Origin: Lanius collurio
Lineage: Eukaryota; Chordata; Aves; Passeriformes; Laniidae
Assembly (NCBI GenBank): GCA_020086605.1
Contig: JACBWW010000016.1
Coordinates: 15,169,408 to 15,233,407 of the forward strand
Direction of reading: 5' to 3'
DNA: 64,000 nt
The notes under the pieces were generated by a model. It was not told the DNA's origin, searched no databases, and saw only the letters and a list, made by a program, of their open reading frames with translations. The translations under genes were made by a program, and so were the position numbers. Of this stretch, positions 50,401 through 61,400 are shown in pieces (position 1 is the stretch's first letter; the number at the start of each line of letters is the position of its first letter).

Positions 50401-51864
50401 AGCTCCCTGGGCCCTGTGCAGGACAGTGCACCCATGCTTCCATCTGTCTCACATTCCTCATGATACATGGTGAGTAGCTGTGCCTTACTGCTGGCTGGCT
50501 GTATCAGTATTAGGAAATAAAACAGACCAAGGACCATTCACTATCCCAAAAGACCAGCAGTGCAGGATGGAAGGATCAGTCAACCCAAATGGATGTTTTT
50601 TGGTTTTTTTTTTACAGTAAAACAGGGGGCCCCAACTCAGCTAGTTTTGGGTTACTCCTGCCTGGGCTTTAAGTGGGAGGGGGGGATCAAACATCCAAAC
50701 TGAAGCTGCCAGAGAGGAAGTCAGCAATTTAAATTTGGTTGGACAGGCACAAGATCCTGCTTAGTGCTGTCTCTGGACCCTGCAAGCAGAGATGCTGTGC
50801 TGTAAGCTTACTGTGGTCCATAGTCCTGGGTTTCTGTGTCTGGCTATGTTTCAGCTAGCTGGGCTTTCCATTTCTTTCACCTCTCCTTTCATCCCCCTGT
50901 CCACCTAAATCTCCTATCCAACCCTGCTGTTCCTGCTTGGTAGAGGAAGAGATATGCCCTTAAAAACCTGGGATGCTGAGGACTGGGTTATAATGGGGCC
51001 AAGACACAGGGGCACCACATGGGTCTTGTCTCCAACTCAAACACAGCTGGTCTCAGGGAGGCTTTGGAAAACACTGCAAAACTTTGGGTAGAATAACTGA
51101 GAGGTCAGTGGAAAGGTCAGTGGCCCATGACAGCCACTTTTCCTTCATCCTCTCAGCTCTTGCCTGATGCAGCCAAGCTGCTGGCTGCAGTGCTTGTTCC
51201 AGTGGGTTAGTTGTGTTTCCTGATCCTTGCTGGGCGCTCAGAGATCCTGGCCCCATCCTTGCCATCACTCTGGCTCCAGTCACTGCATCACCGTGCACTG
51301 GGGAAGGGAGTGAGGGGCTGGGAACTCCTCAGGGATGTGTCTCACGGCTGCTTGCATGCACCTCTTATGGGGAGCTGTGTTATGACTGCAGCCAAGAGAC
51401 CCCCACAAGCAGAAATGCCATGGATCAGACTATGCTTTGCTAGGCCATGCTCTGGCGAACAGGCTGGACAAGGTGACATATTCAGCCTAAGGCTGTAAGC
51501 AGGGGTGCTGCAGGGCGGGGAGCAGGACAGCCATGTTTTGGGCATGGGTGAACCAACCCTGTGGCTGGTGGCCACTGGCACAGCACATCTCCCAGTTAAC
51601 TCCACTGGCTCCCATGGGGTTTCATCGCTCATCTTCTCTTAAGCCGTGCAGAGCAGGAGCTGCCTGCCAGGCCCTGCTGCCCCGTGGGCACCCCAGCGGT
51701 GCTGGCAGGACCAGGAGCGGGGCCCCTGCCCACCCCCAGCTGCTGACCACACCGCAGTCCCCACGGTCCCCTACCTCGTGGCCCAGGCTGCAGGGGTGTC
51801 CCATCACCGCTGACCACACGCAGAGGAGGCTGCAGACCCAGCAGAGCAGGCAGGTAGGAGCCAT
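47423..51864 (-). CDS. C1orf210: C1orf210/TEMP orthologue with N-terminal LRR ectodomain
   Basis: Four minus-strand exons join in phase with GT-AG introns: 51864-51775, 49484-48977, 48364-48218 and 47772-47423, giving about 364 residues. Exon 1 is a signal peptide (MAPTCLLCWVCSLLCVWSAV) plus the start of an LRRNT cap (HPCSLGHE). Exon 2 completes the cap (GWANCSGKSL) and encodes about five leucine-rich repeats (SLDLSFNSL, SLNLSSN, LLDLSSCGI, TLLLRNNSL, HLDLQHNAL) and the start of an LRRCT cap (NPWVCNC). Exon 3 completes the cap (VTCVSPPGLRGQ, DLGC). Exon 4 holds a transmembrane helix (YLVGFLVAAIGISILIALAA) and an acidic cytoplasmic tail with EDDDGFIEDNYIQP. The helix and tail match human TEMP (type III endosome membrane protein, 113 residues as I recall), and position between TMEM125 and TIE1 agrees. 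The ligand and function of the ectodomain are unknown. The exon 2 donor at 48976 was preferred to one near 48857 because it restores normal LRRCT spacing. Confidence 0.86.
49485..51774 (-). other. C1orf210 intron 1
   Basis: A 2.3-kb intron between the signal-peptide exon and the LRR exon. No other exon, repeat or RNA gene was recognised. There is a T-run near 50600. Confidence 0.5.
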
Positions 51865-52120
51865 TTGGCTTCAGGAAACTTCCGGCCAGACAAACAAGTC
51901 TCGGGAAAGCTGGGAAGCCGGCAGAGCCGGCCGCGCCGGGCGAGGTGTGGCCGCGGCCGCACGGCTCAGGGCCTCCACCGAGTCCCCACACGCCGGCCCC
52001 GCAGACGGCAGCGCCCGGGATCCAGCCTGGCCGCCGTCCTGGCCCCGCTGCCGCCCCGGCCCCGCTCCTCCCGGGCTGGTGAAAGGTGGCGGTGCCAGTT
52101 ACACATTAACAGCCGCGCCC
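51865..52120. promoter_or_regulatory. CpG-rich segment upstream of C1orf210
   Basis: A GC- and CpG-dense block including GCGGCCGC (about 51952-51959) directly upstream of the C1orf210 start on the minus strand. It is the most likely promoter of that gene. The only supporting evidence is base composition and position. Confidence 0.5.
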
Positions 52121-55100
52121 CATCACCTCCCACCCGTGTGGCCGCCCGTGCTCGGTGACCGGGAGACAGCCAGCATCTGCCTGCCCCTGTGGGGTGCCGT
52201 GGGGGCTGCCGGAGTGGCAGCAGGACAGTGGGAGGTGCTGGGGGCCTCCAGAGGAGGAAGAGGAGAGGGCACCCCTGTGGCATCTGCCCTGAGACGCCGC
52301 GCTGGAGGACAGCAGCCTGAGCCTGGTCCAGGTGTTGGTCCACGGACCTGGGGCAGGGATACACAGCCAGCCCCAGCCAGGGAAGCTGGGGCTGAGGCGA
52401 CAGGAAAGTGTCCTACAGGAAAATGAAAGTCTTGCTGGGATTCCGGCAGAAAGCGTTTAAAGCAGGCAGCAAACTGGCAGGTCTCTGGGCCCAGCAGCAG
52501 CACCTCAGTGAGCAGCACCTGTCTGTGAAGGCCCCTGAGGATGTGGGTGCCCCACCACCTTTGGCACCCCCCATGCAGACCTGCCACTTATCAGTAGTGC
52601 TCCCTGCCAGCCCTGCCATGGAGTCAGTGAAAATCTGAGAAATCATGTCAAAACAGCCTCTCATGGTTGTTTTTGGCACACCAGACCTGCTCCCATGTCC
52701 ACAGGTGATGGGGCGGGTGAGTGGGCAAGGCTGGCAGAGCCACAGGCCAGGCAGGGAAAGTGCTGGCTGTACCTGCTCCTGGCTTTGCTTCTGCAGCAAG
52801 AGGGAGCCTCAAGCTCTCTTCCTTGCTCCCCCTTCCCTGGTCCCACACCTGCTCAACGACAGGAAGCTGATTGCCAGCAAGAGCACTTTGGAGCTGTCGG
52901 CAACTGGGACGGTATGCCCCTCTTCCCCTGGCTGCCAAAGGTCTCCTCCACAGCTGTACATCCCAGCCTTTCCTCAGGAAAAGGCCTTCCCAGCAGCCTG
53001 TCCTTCATCCTGTGGGCATGTGCTGGATGCCAATGCAGCCATGCAGCTCCTGCTTCCCAGCTGCCTAGGTGGGCTGAGGATGCTCAACCACCTCTCTTCC
53101 AGGATGTTCCTATGCCTGGTGGAAGCAGCCCTTAGCCCAGCCTTGTGGGGCCTCTCCAGGACCCACTGAGCATGTAAAACAAAGCAAGCATCCAGAGAAG
53201 CAAGGCTAGAAAATATTGCTGAGGCAGCCTAGTCTGTTGGTGTATCTGCAGGGCGTTTGCATTTCCTATCAGGAAATGTATCTGTGCATTATGGTTTCTG
53301 GTATGTGGTGCCGTGCATTAGAAAGTACAAATGATAACAAAAAGTGGTATTTTTGTCAGTCTTTGTTTGGTTTTTTTTAGTCTGTTATGATTCAGCAAGA
53401 AAGCTGAGGTACATGAAATCAGCAGATATTTAGGTGCTTGGAATGTCCTGTGGATTGGGAACTGGAGGTTTCCACATTGCAGAAGAGCAAGTGTGGGGAG
53501 CTGCCTTGGCTGTGCTCAGCTGTACCTATCTCTCTGGTGCCTTCTCTGGAGACAGATAAGCTTTAACTGGAGCTGTAAGGTCCTGGCTGGGCATCCCCAC
53601 AAAACTTCCCAGAAATGTTTCCTACCCTACCTCCAGCCGAAGGAATCTGCACAGATAGACAGCATAGCTCTTATCCAGGTGCTTCTAGAAAAAACACAAG
53701 CGGACAAATCACTTTAGGTCAGATTCCTCAATGGATCCCTGAGATCCCCTGGGTATGGCCGGGTGCAGAGAATGACCCCATATGGCTCCCATTTTGCAAA
53801 ACTTCTGTGTAAATAATTCCATCCCCAAATGGATCCTCCTGAAAGAGGACATTTCAGGGTGCACTGTAACTCAGGCTCTGTGTGATGCACTCCCCCACAG
53901 CTGCCAGGGGAGCACAGAATGAGTTGCATATGATAGCAATTACAGTTCTGAGCCTGACTGGCCTCTACAGCCAGCTTCATTTTCCAGGCAAATGGAGGCA
54001 GCTGCACCTGGTGTCCACCTTCTTCAGATCCTCTCCACCTCTTCTGCCGTGGGGTGGCCGGGCAGCTGCACTGTGGGAGCCTCTGCTCACTGCCATCCCT
54101 CCCTCAGCATGCCATGGGCACCGCGCGGCCCCAGAGCACTCTGTAAATAGTCGGAAACGATGAATGGATTTCCCTTTCCTTTCCATGTGTGCTTTAGATT
54201 TTTGGCCGGATACAGCATGGGCTCAGGACACATCAAAACATGAGACTCACTCCCTGGCAGCCCTGGCTTTCACATGGGAACAGTTTGATTTGTGAGGCAG
54301 TATGAGGTTTGGTGTGTGAAGCTTATGGTGATTTCCTGGGGAACACTTTTTGTTTGCCAGGCAAAGAGCCTGGAGCCTGCTGGTGGCCAGCAGCCTGGAA
54401 TGCTGGGAGCGAGACCCTTTGGGGCTGGGTTGTAGCAAGGCCATGCCATGTCGTGCCCTTGCCAGCACTGGGCATGGGAAAGTGCTCAGGGAAAGCCAGG
54501 CTTTCTCCTGCTTCCACTTCCCCCCAGACATATTTACCACAACACGGAGGGTTTTCTCCCTGGGCAGTGGTCACCCTCCCATGTGGGCTGGGCAGCTTGT
54601 TGCACAAGCAGCGCTCCCTTTCAACCCAGACAGTGTCCCCACGATGGGCCACTGGAGGATGAGTCAGGCGCTGGCACAACCCGGAGCCCGGGTGGGCCAT
54701 GCCTCGCACCCCGGCTCGTGGCGGCGGGAGGCTGAGGTGTTACGAGGTGTGCACGGCCTCAGCCTCGCCGCACGCCGCTCCCCGGGGGACAGCCTGTGCA
54801 GGGCTGCTCCCGACGGCTCCTGGAGTCAGGGCCGTCTCCAAACAATGGGTGGAGAGCAGGAAACGCCGCATGGGAAACAGGATTTGGCTCCGCCGCCGCC
54901 GCCGCCAGCCACGGCCCCTTGGCCCCTTTCCTTTCCCTACTCCAGAGAGCCCTTCCCACCGCCGTCAGCCACGGGGCTGCATCGAGGGGATGGGGATGCC
55001 ACCGCCCGGGCGGGCTGGGGCATGAGGCTCTCTGAACCTTGGACAAACAGCAGGGTTGGGACACCTCCTGCCTGGGCTAGGGGCTCAGCATGGCTCAGGG

Positions 55101-55480
55101 AACCCTGAGCACGCAGCCCTAGCGCTGGAGAGGTAGGTGGGTGCATTTTCCTAGAAAATCTGCTGCCAGACAGGGGACCCTAGTGGCCCCTTGGCCAGCA
55201 AGCCCTGCTCCTGAGCAGCTGGCTGGCCACTGAACCAGCAGGAACAGGGGCATCTCTCCGTCCGTGCCCAGGCTATGTACCAGAGGAGGTGATCCCAGCT
55301 GCCCGGGCAGTCAAGCAGCAGCATGGAGAAGAGATGGGGAGCACGGACAGGGAGCAGGGGTCCTGAGCTGCCGCTCACGTGGAGCTCCTAGGCAGCCACA
55401 GCCTCTAGCTCTGATCCTCGTAGCCAGGAAATGCTGGGGATTTTCTGACCTCTACCAGATTCGGAACAAGCTCCAAGGAC
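52121..55480. other. Intergenic region between C1orf210 and TIE1
   Basis: About 3.4 kb with no supported gene. It has moderate to high GC, a short CCG trinucleotide run (about 54889-54906) and many overlapping open frames on both strands that lack domains. Immediately before TIE1, CAGGAAATG (55425-55433) and CGGAACAAG are ETS-like GGAA sites, which would suit an endothelial promoter; no TATA box is seen. Confidence 0.5.
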
Positions 55481-58400
55481 ATGGAACTCCAGGTTTATCT
55501 TCTACTTCTCTTCCCACATCTGGCAGGTAAATCGCCCCTTTTTGTCTGCCCCAAGTGAGCAGCCCCTGCCTCAGGGTAGCTTGGTGGGACGAGGCAGCTG
55601 TGGAAGCTCAGTGGCGCCATTGGAGCAGGGTTGAGAGGGAGGAAATATCCCTTTGTGATCAGCCATTTGGAGCCCTCAGAGGCCCCTGGCTGCCTCTTCC
55701 CAAAATGGAAAGAGACCCCAGTTCTCATGCATGCTTGGCTCGTGCTGGGGAGCTGATCCAGCTGGAGTCTCCAAAAAGAGAGCAGAAATTCCCATTGTGC
55801 CGTCCCAAAGGGGCTGCAATGTACCTCGCTTTGCCCTGACTGTGCCTACTGGGATGGGGGTAGCAAAAATGTCCTGGAAAGGGGGAGACATCTGGGTGAC
55901 AGGATCTGGCCCTGAGGCAGGGCTGGTGTGGCCATGCTCTTGCCCAGCTGTGATGTGCCCTCATGCTCCCCCACCCCAGGGGCCATCTTGGACATCACCC
56001 TGATCGCCAACGTGCAGAGCCTGTCCCACTCCGACTTCTTCCTCTCCTGCGTCGTGGGGGAGCGTGACGTGAGCTACTTGCAGATCGAGCGGGAGAACAA
56101 GATTGTGATGACACATCCCAAAATGAGCTTCCAAAACTACCGCAACCGCAGCAACCAAGTCCAGGCCAGGGGCTTCTCCAAGGCTGACCTGGTGGGGATC
56201 CTCTACTGCCTGGGGCGCACCCCGACTGAGCAGGCCCAGGTGGTCTATGTGCACAACAGCCACAATGGTGAGTGGCTTTTGGAGGCAGCAGGAGGCCCCT
56301 GCCTGCTGGCCGGGTGCACAGGGGACCTGCCCACCTTGTGCTTCACAATCCCAGCACCAGCCGGGGTGGGGGGGGGGCAGTGGTGATCCGTAGGCTAGGT
56401 TTGGGGTCCACCAGCACCAGTGGGGTGGAGATGGAAGGGATGTTCAGCTGGAGGAGCATGGCTGAGCCCCATGGAGGAGTCATCTGGATTTGTAATGGTG
56501 CCTGGGAGAAGGGCAAGGTCCAAGAGGAAGTTAAGTGCCCTTGGAGGAGGTTGTGGAGTCTAGAAATCATCTAGAAATCAGAGCAGGGGGCAGCCCTTCG
56601 GAGCTGTGCCACCCCATGCTCCCACCACAGGCTCAAGGGGAAGAGGTAGTTCTGGGGCAGATCTTTGGCAACCTCCCCAGGTGCAGGACAAACACCATCC
56701 CAGGGCAGCACATCGCTGCTCTGGCAGTGGGACTTGCTGAGATGGACTGCCAGGCTGCACTGCAGCCAAGAGCAGTGCTGGGCTCATCTCCCACTCCTAT
56801 TTCAGGCCATAAAAATTGAAAGGGCCTCCCTGGGCTGACTAGCAGCAGGAATACAACCTGGGGCAGCCCTCTCCCACACTGCCCCTCCCTCTGCTTGAGA
56901 CTTTGCCAAACTATCAGGACTGAAATTTTCTGTGATGTTTGCCTTGGAATGCTTTTTAGCTCTTTTTTAGAAAGTCTAGCTAAAACAGTTGACTTTTTGT
57001 GGAGAATAGGAGGGGATACAAATTTCCCTGCCTGTGTTAAGACACAGCTTGAACAAGGAGCTCAAGTGTCTCCAAGCGGGAGCACAGAGGCTGCTGGTGG
57101 GGCCCAAGCATCCATTCCCTAGGGAGCAGGGCTCAGCCTGTGTACTTGTAAAGAGGCTCAAGCTGAAGAATGGCAGTGGTCCTATTGGAAATGGAGCTGG
57201 ATGGTCTGAGCAAGCAGGGCAGCACGAGGGAACGGAGCAAAGGCAAGTGGAGACAGTGTGGAAGGCACAACCAGCAGCAGGGTGTGAGGAGCACGGAGAC
57301 GTTTCTGTACCCCTAGATGTCCTTGTTTATAAATCATGTATGGAGCTGATGGCTCTGGGGCTCCATCCATGGGACAGTGTTTCCCATGGTGGGGTGTTCT
57401 CAGCCAGCCCCCAGTCCTGGGTGCATTTACCCAGGCCAAAATAGTGCTGTGGAGGAGCTGGTTAGTGCCTGGGTTCAAGCCCCTGTGGGAATGATAGGTG
57501 CCAAAAGGTTGTCTCTTTCACAAGTTCCAAAGAAGCTGCCATTGCTCTGTTTAGAGGAGAAGTTAAGAAAATAAAGGAAATAGTAAGCAAAAAAATACAT
57601 GTTTGCAGGAGGGCTGGATACAGAACCCACTGGGGGGGCTTGGTGTGTGTCATCTCTCCTGTTTAGCCTGAGAGCACACCAAAGCAGGCCAGGGCAATGA
57701 AACAGTGGGTGGGGAATGCTGTTAGAGGAAAACTGGCAGCTCCCAAAAGGTCATGCATGGGGAAGAACCTAGGAAGTTTGATAAACTTTGGAAGCATTGC
57801 TTAAAAAACAAAGTAAAGCAACTCAAAGAGGTCCTGAGGAGTACTTTCAGAAGTATTTAAATCTGTCAGTAAACTATTTTTTACATTACCCAGAGCAGAA
57901 AGACACCCAGAAAAACAACTACAGAAAACAATTTTTTTTTAAATTTTTTTTTCTTTTTTTGTTGCATCCATGTGCACAACAGAAAAGTTGGGAGAAATGC
58001 CAGTGTTGATAGCAGGAGACAGGCGATACAGCAGAAAGGAGCAGCACGACATTGCCAGGCTGGGCATGCCATGAGCAAGGCTGTGTTGCTGCCCATGTGA
58101 CACCAGACTTTCCTAAAAGCCTCTGGGTGGGGAGTTATGGGTCTGAAAAATCAGGTCAGAACCCAGAAAATTAGCAGAAACTGTAATAAAGAGCAGAATT
58201 TGTGGTTATGTGGTCCCTGAGAAAGAGGCGGCTGTGTTTGCAGTGGGAGAGTCTCTGGGGCAGCAGCAGTGAGGATGCTGTGGAAGACCAAAGCAGTGAG
58301 GATGCTATGGAAGACACTGTCTGCTCGGATTCCTGAAGAAAACTGGGAAAACTCCCTTTCAAAGGTTTTTTGAGAGAAACTTTGTACCCAGGGGGTGGCA

Positions 58401-61400
58401 GGAGAGATCTTTGCATGGGTAAATAACTGACTAAAGGAAGGGAAAGCAGGAATAGGAGTGGTCCTTGTCACACAAGGGAGTTCCCACTGGCATGGCATGA
58501 GGTCTCAGCATGGACCTGTGTCACCATCTGTGGGTACAAAGAGCTGAACAAGCAGCTGTGCTGGCTGCTGTCTCCAAGCTGCGTGGTGAGATGATATATG
58601 CACTGTGGAGTGACAGAGAGGGGAGAGATACATTCTGGGAGGGCTGCAGTGGTGGAGTGACTTGTAAATCAGTGTGCACAAATGCAAAGTGTTGTGTTTG
58701 AAGGTCCCAAGGGAACTGTCGGCTCTCATTCCAGGCAGTGAGGTGGAGTGAGACAGAGCGAGGGCTGTATCTGTGAGCCCTCCACTGGGGGCTGCAAAGT
58801 CCATGGAAGAGAGATCCCAGCTAGAAGGATAGGTGGGGAGGCAATTCTGGGATATTACTGTGAAGTATGACCTGCAGTGCCCTTCCCTGGGCGTCTGCAG
58901 CTTGTGCTGCTTCCTCCTGGTCCTTGGCCTCAGAGGGGCAGGACGCAGGGCTGGATGTGTTTTAGTTCCAACCCGGTGTGGCTCCTTTTAGTGTGTGCAA
59001 GCTGGAGTACTGCCAGGCTCTGAAAGCCAGCAGCCGCCTGTGTCCTCCTTTGTGTCTGTCCTGGCACGCCCAGGGCTTGGTTTCCCAGGCCTTAAGGTAT
59101 TTATAGACCTATTTGTGCTCAGGCTGGGGTCTGGCTGACTCATATTAATACTCCAGGAGTTCATTGCTGCAGCACCTGGGGAATCAGGAAAACAGCCATG
59201 ACTGGGCTGCTGCTCCTGGGGGCTGGAGTACAGCCTCCTGCACACTTAATTCCCCTCACCTGCCCCACTGTCCCTGCCTGCAGCACTCCACACCTCCCCA
59301 GCTGGCACCAGGCAGGGTGCACCATGCACACTTGTTCCAGATATCACCTCCCCAGACTACTGCCACCAGCATCCTGTGCAGATGGTGGGCTGGTCAGAGG
59401 GCAGGGTGCCAAATCCCATTCCTTGGTGTCTGGCTGAAGGGGCTGAAGGGGCCAGAAAGGGAGCCTTGTCCCTGCAGAGGCTTGGGGGGTCCTGGGTCCA
59501 GCATGGAGCAGAGAGAGAGATGTGTCATGACATTCCAGCAGAAACACGTGCTGTGCTAGGCTGTGCCAGGGTGTGTCCTGGTGTGGCTGGTCTGAGGGTA
59601 TCACACTATCCTCGGATGTGAGTGCCCTCAGGGGTGACTGCTGTGCAACCTGTTCCTCCTCCTTCTCCTCCGCAGCCCACCTCTTCCCAGTGAAGGCCAC
59701 ACAGTCTGTGAATGTTGCCGAGACAGCCACTTTCTCTGCCAGGATCCTTAAGAGGAAGGAGACAGATGTTATGTGGAAAAGAAACGGCAAGTAGTTGCAA
59801 GAGCAGGCACAGGGCTGGAGCTGCTCCCAGCTGGTGCCTGGTGCTGGTCCTGGGGGCAGGTGAGGTCAGGGATAACCCTCTATCCCCTTGCAGGCACCTA
59901 CTACCAGACCACGGACCGGGGCGAGGTGCAGGATGACCACGTCATCCTGACACTCCCCAACGTCAGTGTCAGTGAAAACGGTGTCTACAGTGCCACGTTC
60001 ATGGGGGACAGCCCTCTGTGGAGTGCCTTTTACCGCCTCATCGTGAGAGGTGAGCAGAGCCCTGGCTGCCTGGGGGCTGGGGACAGCCAGCTGTACCCTG
60101 CCCTATGGCAGGTGGCACTCTGGCCCCCTCTGCTCTCTCTGCAGCCTGCCCTGCAAAGAAATGGGGACCATCCTGTGAGAAGGACTGTCCCGACTGTCTG
60201 AATGGCGGCATCTGCCATGACCACGTTGGCGAATGCATCTGCCCTCCAGGGTTCATGGGCACCCGCTGTGAGAGAGGTGGGTTCCACCTGCCCAGCATTG
60301 GGTGCTGTACCCAGGGCATCTGCGGGGGCTCTCTTGCACCCCCAGACTGAAGCACTGTGTCGAGAAACGCCATGGTTGTCCCCAGCACCTCCCCACCCGC
60401 AGTGCCCTCTGTTTGCAGGCCAGGGCTGGACCACCCACACGGGTCCCATGTCCTTCAAAGTGGTGATCCAGGGCTTGGGACACCCAAGCCAGCTCTGTGC
60501 CATGCACAAGCAGTGCGTGGATGAATGGTGGGTGAGGACAGACCATGCTTTTTTTTCCAGCCTGCCAGGAAGGCCAGTTTGGCCGCAACTGCCAGGAGAC
60601 GTGCCAGAGAGCCCAGGGCTGCCGGGGGCTGAGCTTCTGCCTGCTCGACCCCTATGGCTGCTCCTGCGCCTCAGGCTGGAGTGGCTCCCGCTGTGATCAA
60701 GGTACAGGAACATGGGTATCCATCTGCTTTCCCTCCTGGACTGGGCTTTCTCCAGGGCCTGGCTGCTCTGCAGCAGCACCTGTGCAAACCTCTCCCAGTC
60801 TGAGGGTTGGCACAGGCTGAGCAGTACTGCTGCCTGCACCAGCTGCTTGCTGTCTCTGTCTCCATGGTCCTGTGCCATGGCCAGGGGTAGCAGCGCACTC
60901 TCCTCTCCCCACAGCCTGTCCCCCAGGATTCTATGGCCCTGACTGTGCCCTGGGGTGCACCTGCCAAAATGGAGGCAGCTGTAACCGCTTCAGTGGCTGC
61001 GTCTGCCCCACAGGCTGGCATGGGCAGCACTGTGAGAAGTCAGGTGAGACTGGCACAGGGCTGTGATGAGTTTCCATCCCCCAGCCTCAAGTGGGCTCTG
61101 GCTCCTTCCTCACTGGTGACTGGGAGGACCATTGGCTATCAGTCTCACCAGCTGGTTCAGCAGGACCCATTGCCTGCGGAAATAGCCTCCAAGTCTGTGG
61201 AAACCACAACACTGCATGGGCAACATCTGGTCTGGCATCCCAGCATTATCTGTGCTGAGACTGTTGCTGAGCCCAGCAGGTGGGGTGGGATCAGGGCTGG
61301 ACCACAGCATCCATCACCTTTCCCTTGGCACCACAGTCTGATGCATCTGGGTCCAAAGAAAGGTGCCAGGCTTTCTTGTGGCTAAGGAGGAGCAGGGCCT

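Noticed and set aside
51533..52426. 297-codon plus-strand frame
   Set aside because: Antisense to the C1orf210 first exon and its CpG-rich promoter. Composition is Ala/Gly/Arg/Pro-rich as expected by chance in GC-rich DNA.
54350..55108. 252-codon plus-strand frame upstream of TIE1
   Set aside because: Overlaps similar-length frames in other phases and on the other strand, has no recognisable domain and lies in GC-rich sequence.
60030..60878. 282-codon minus-strand frame over TIE1 EGF exons
   Set aside because: Antisense shadow of TIE1 exons 5-6 and introns. The plus-strand reading has conserved EGF cysteines and splice sites.
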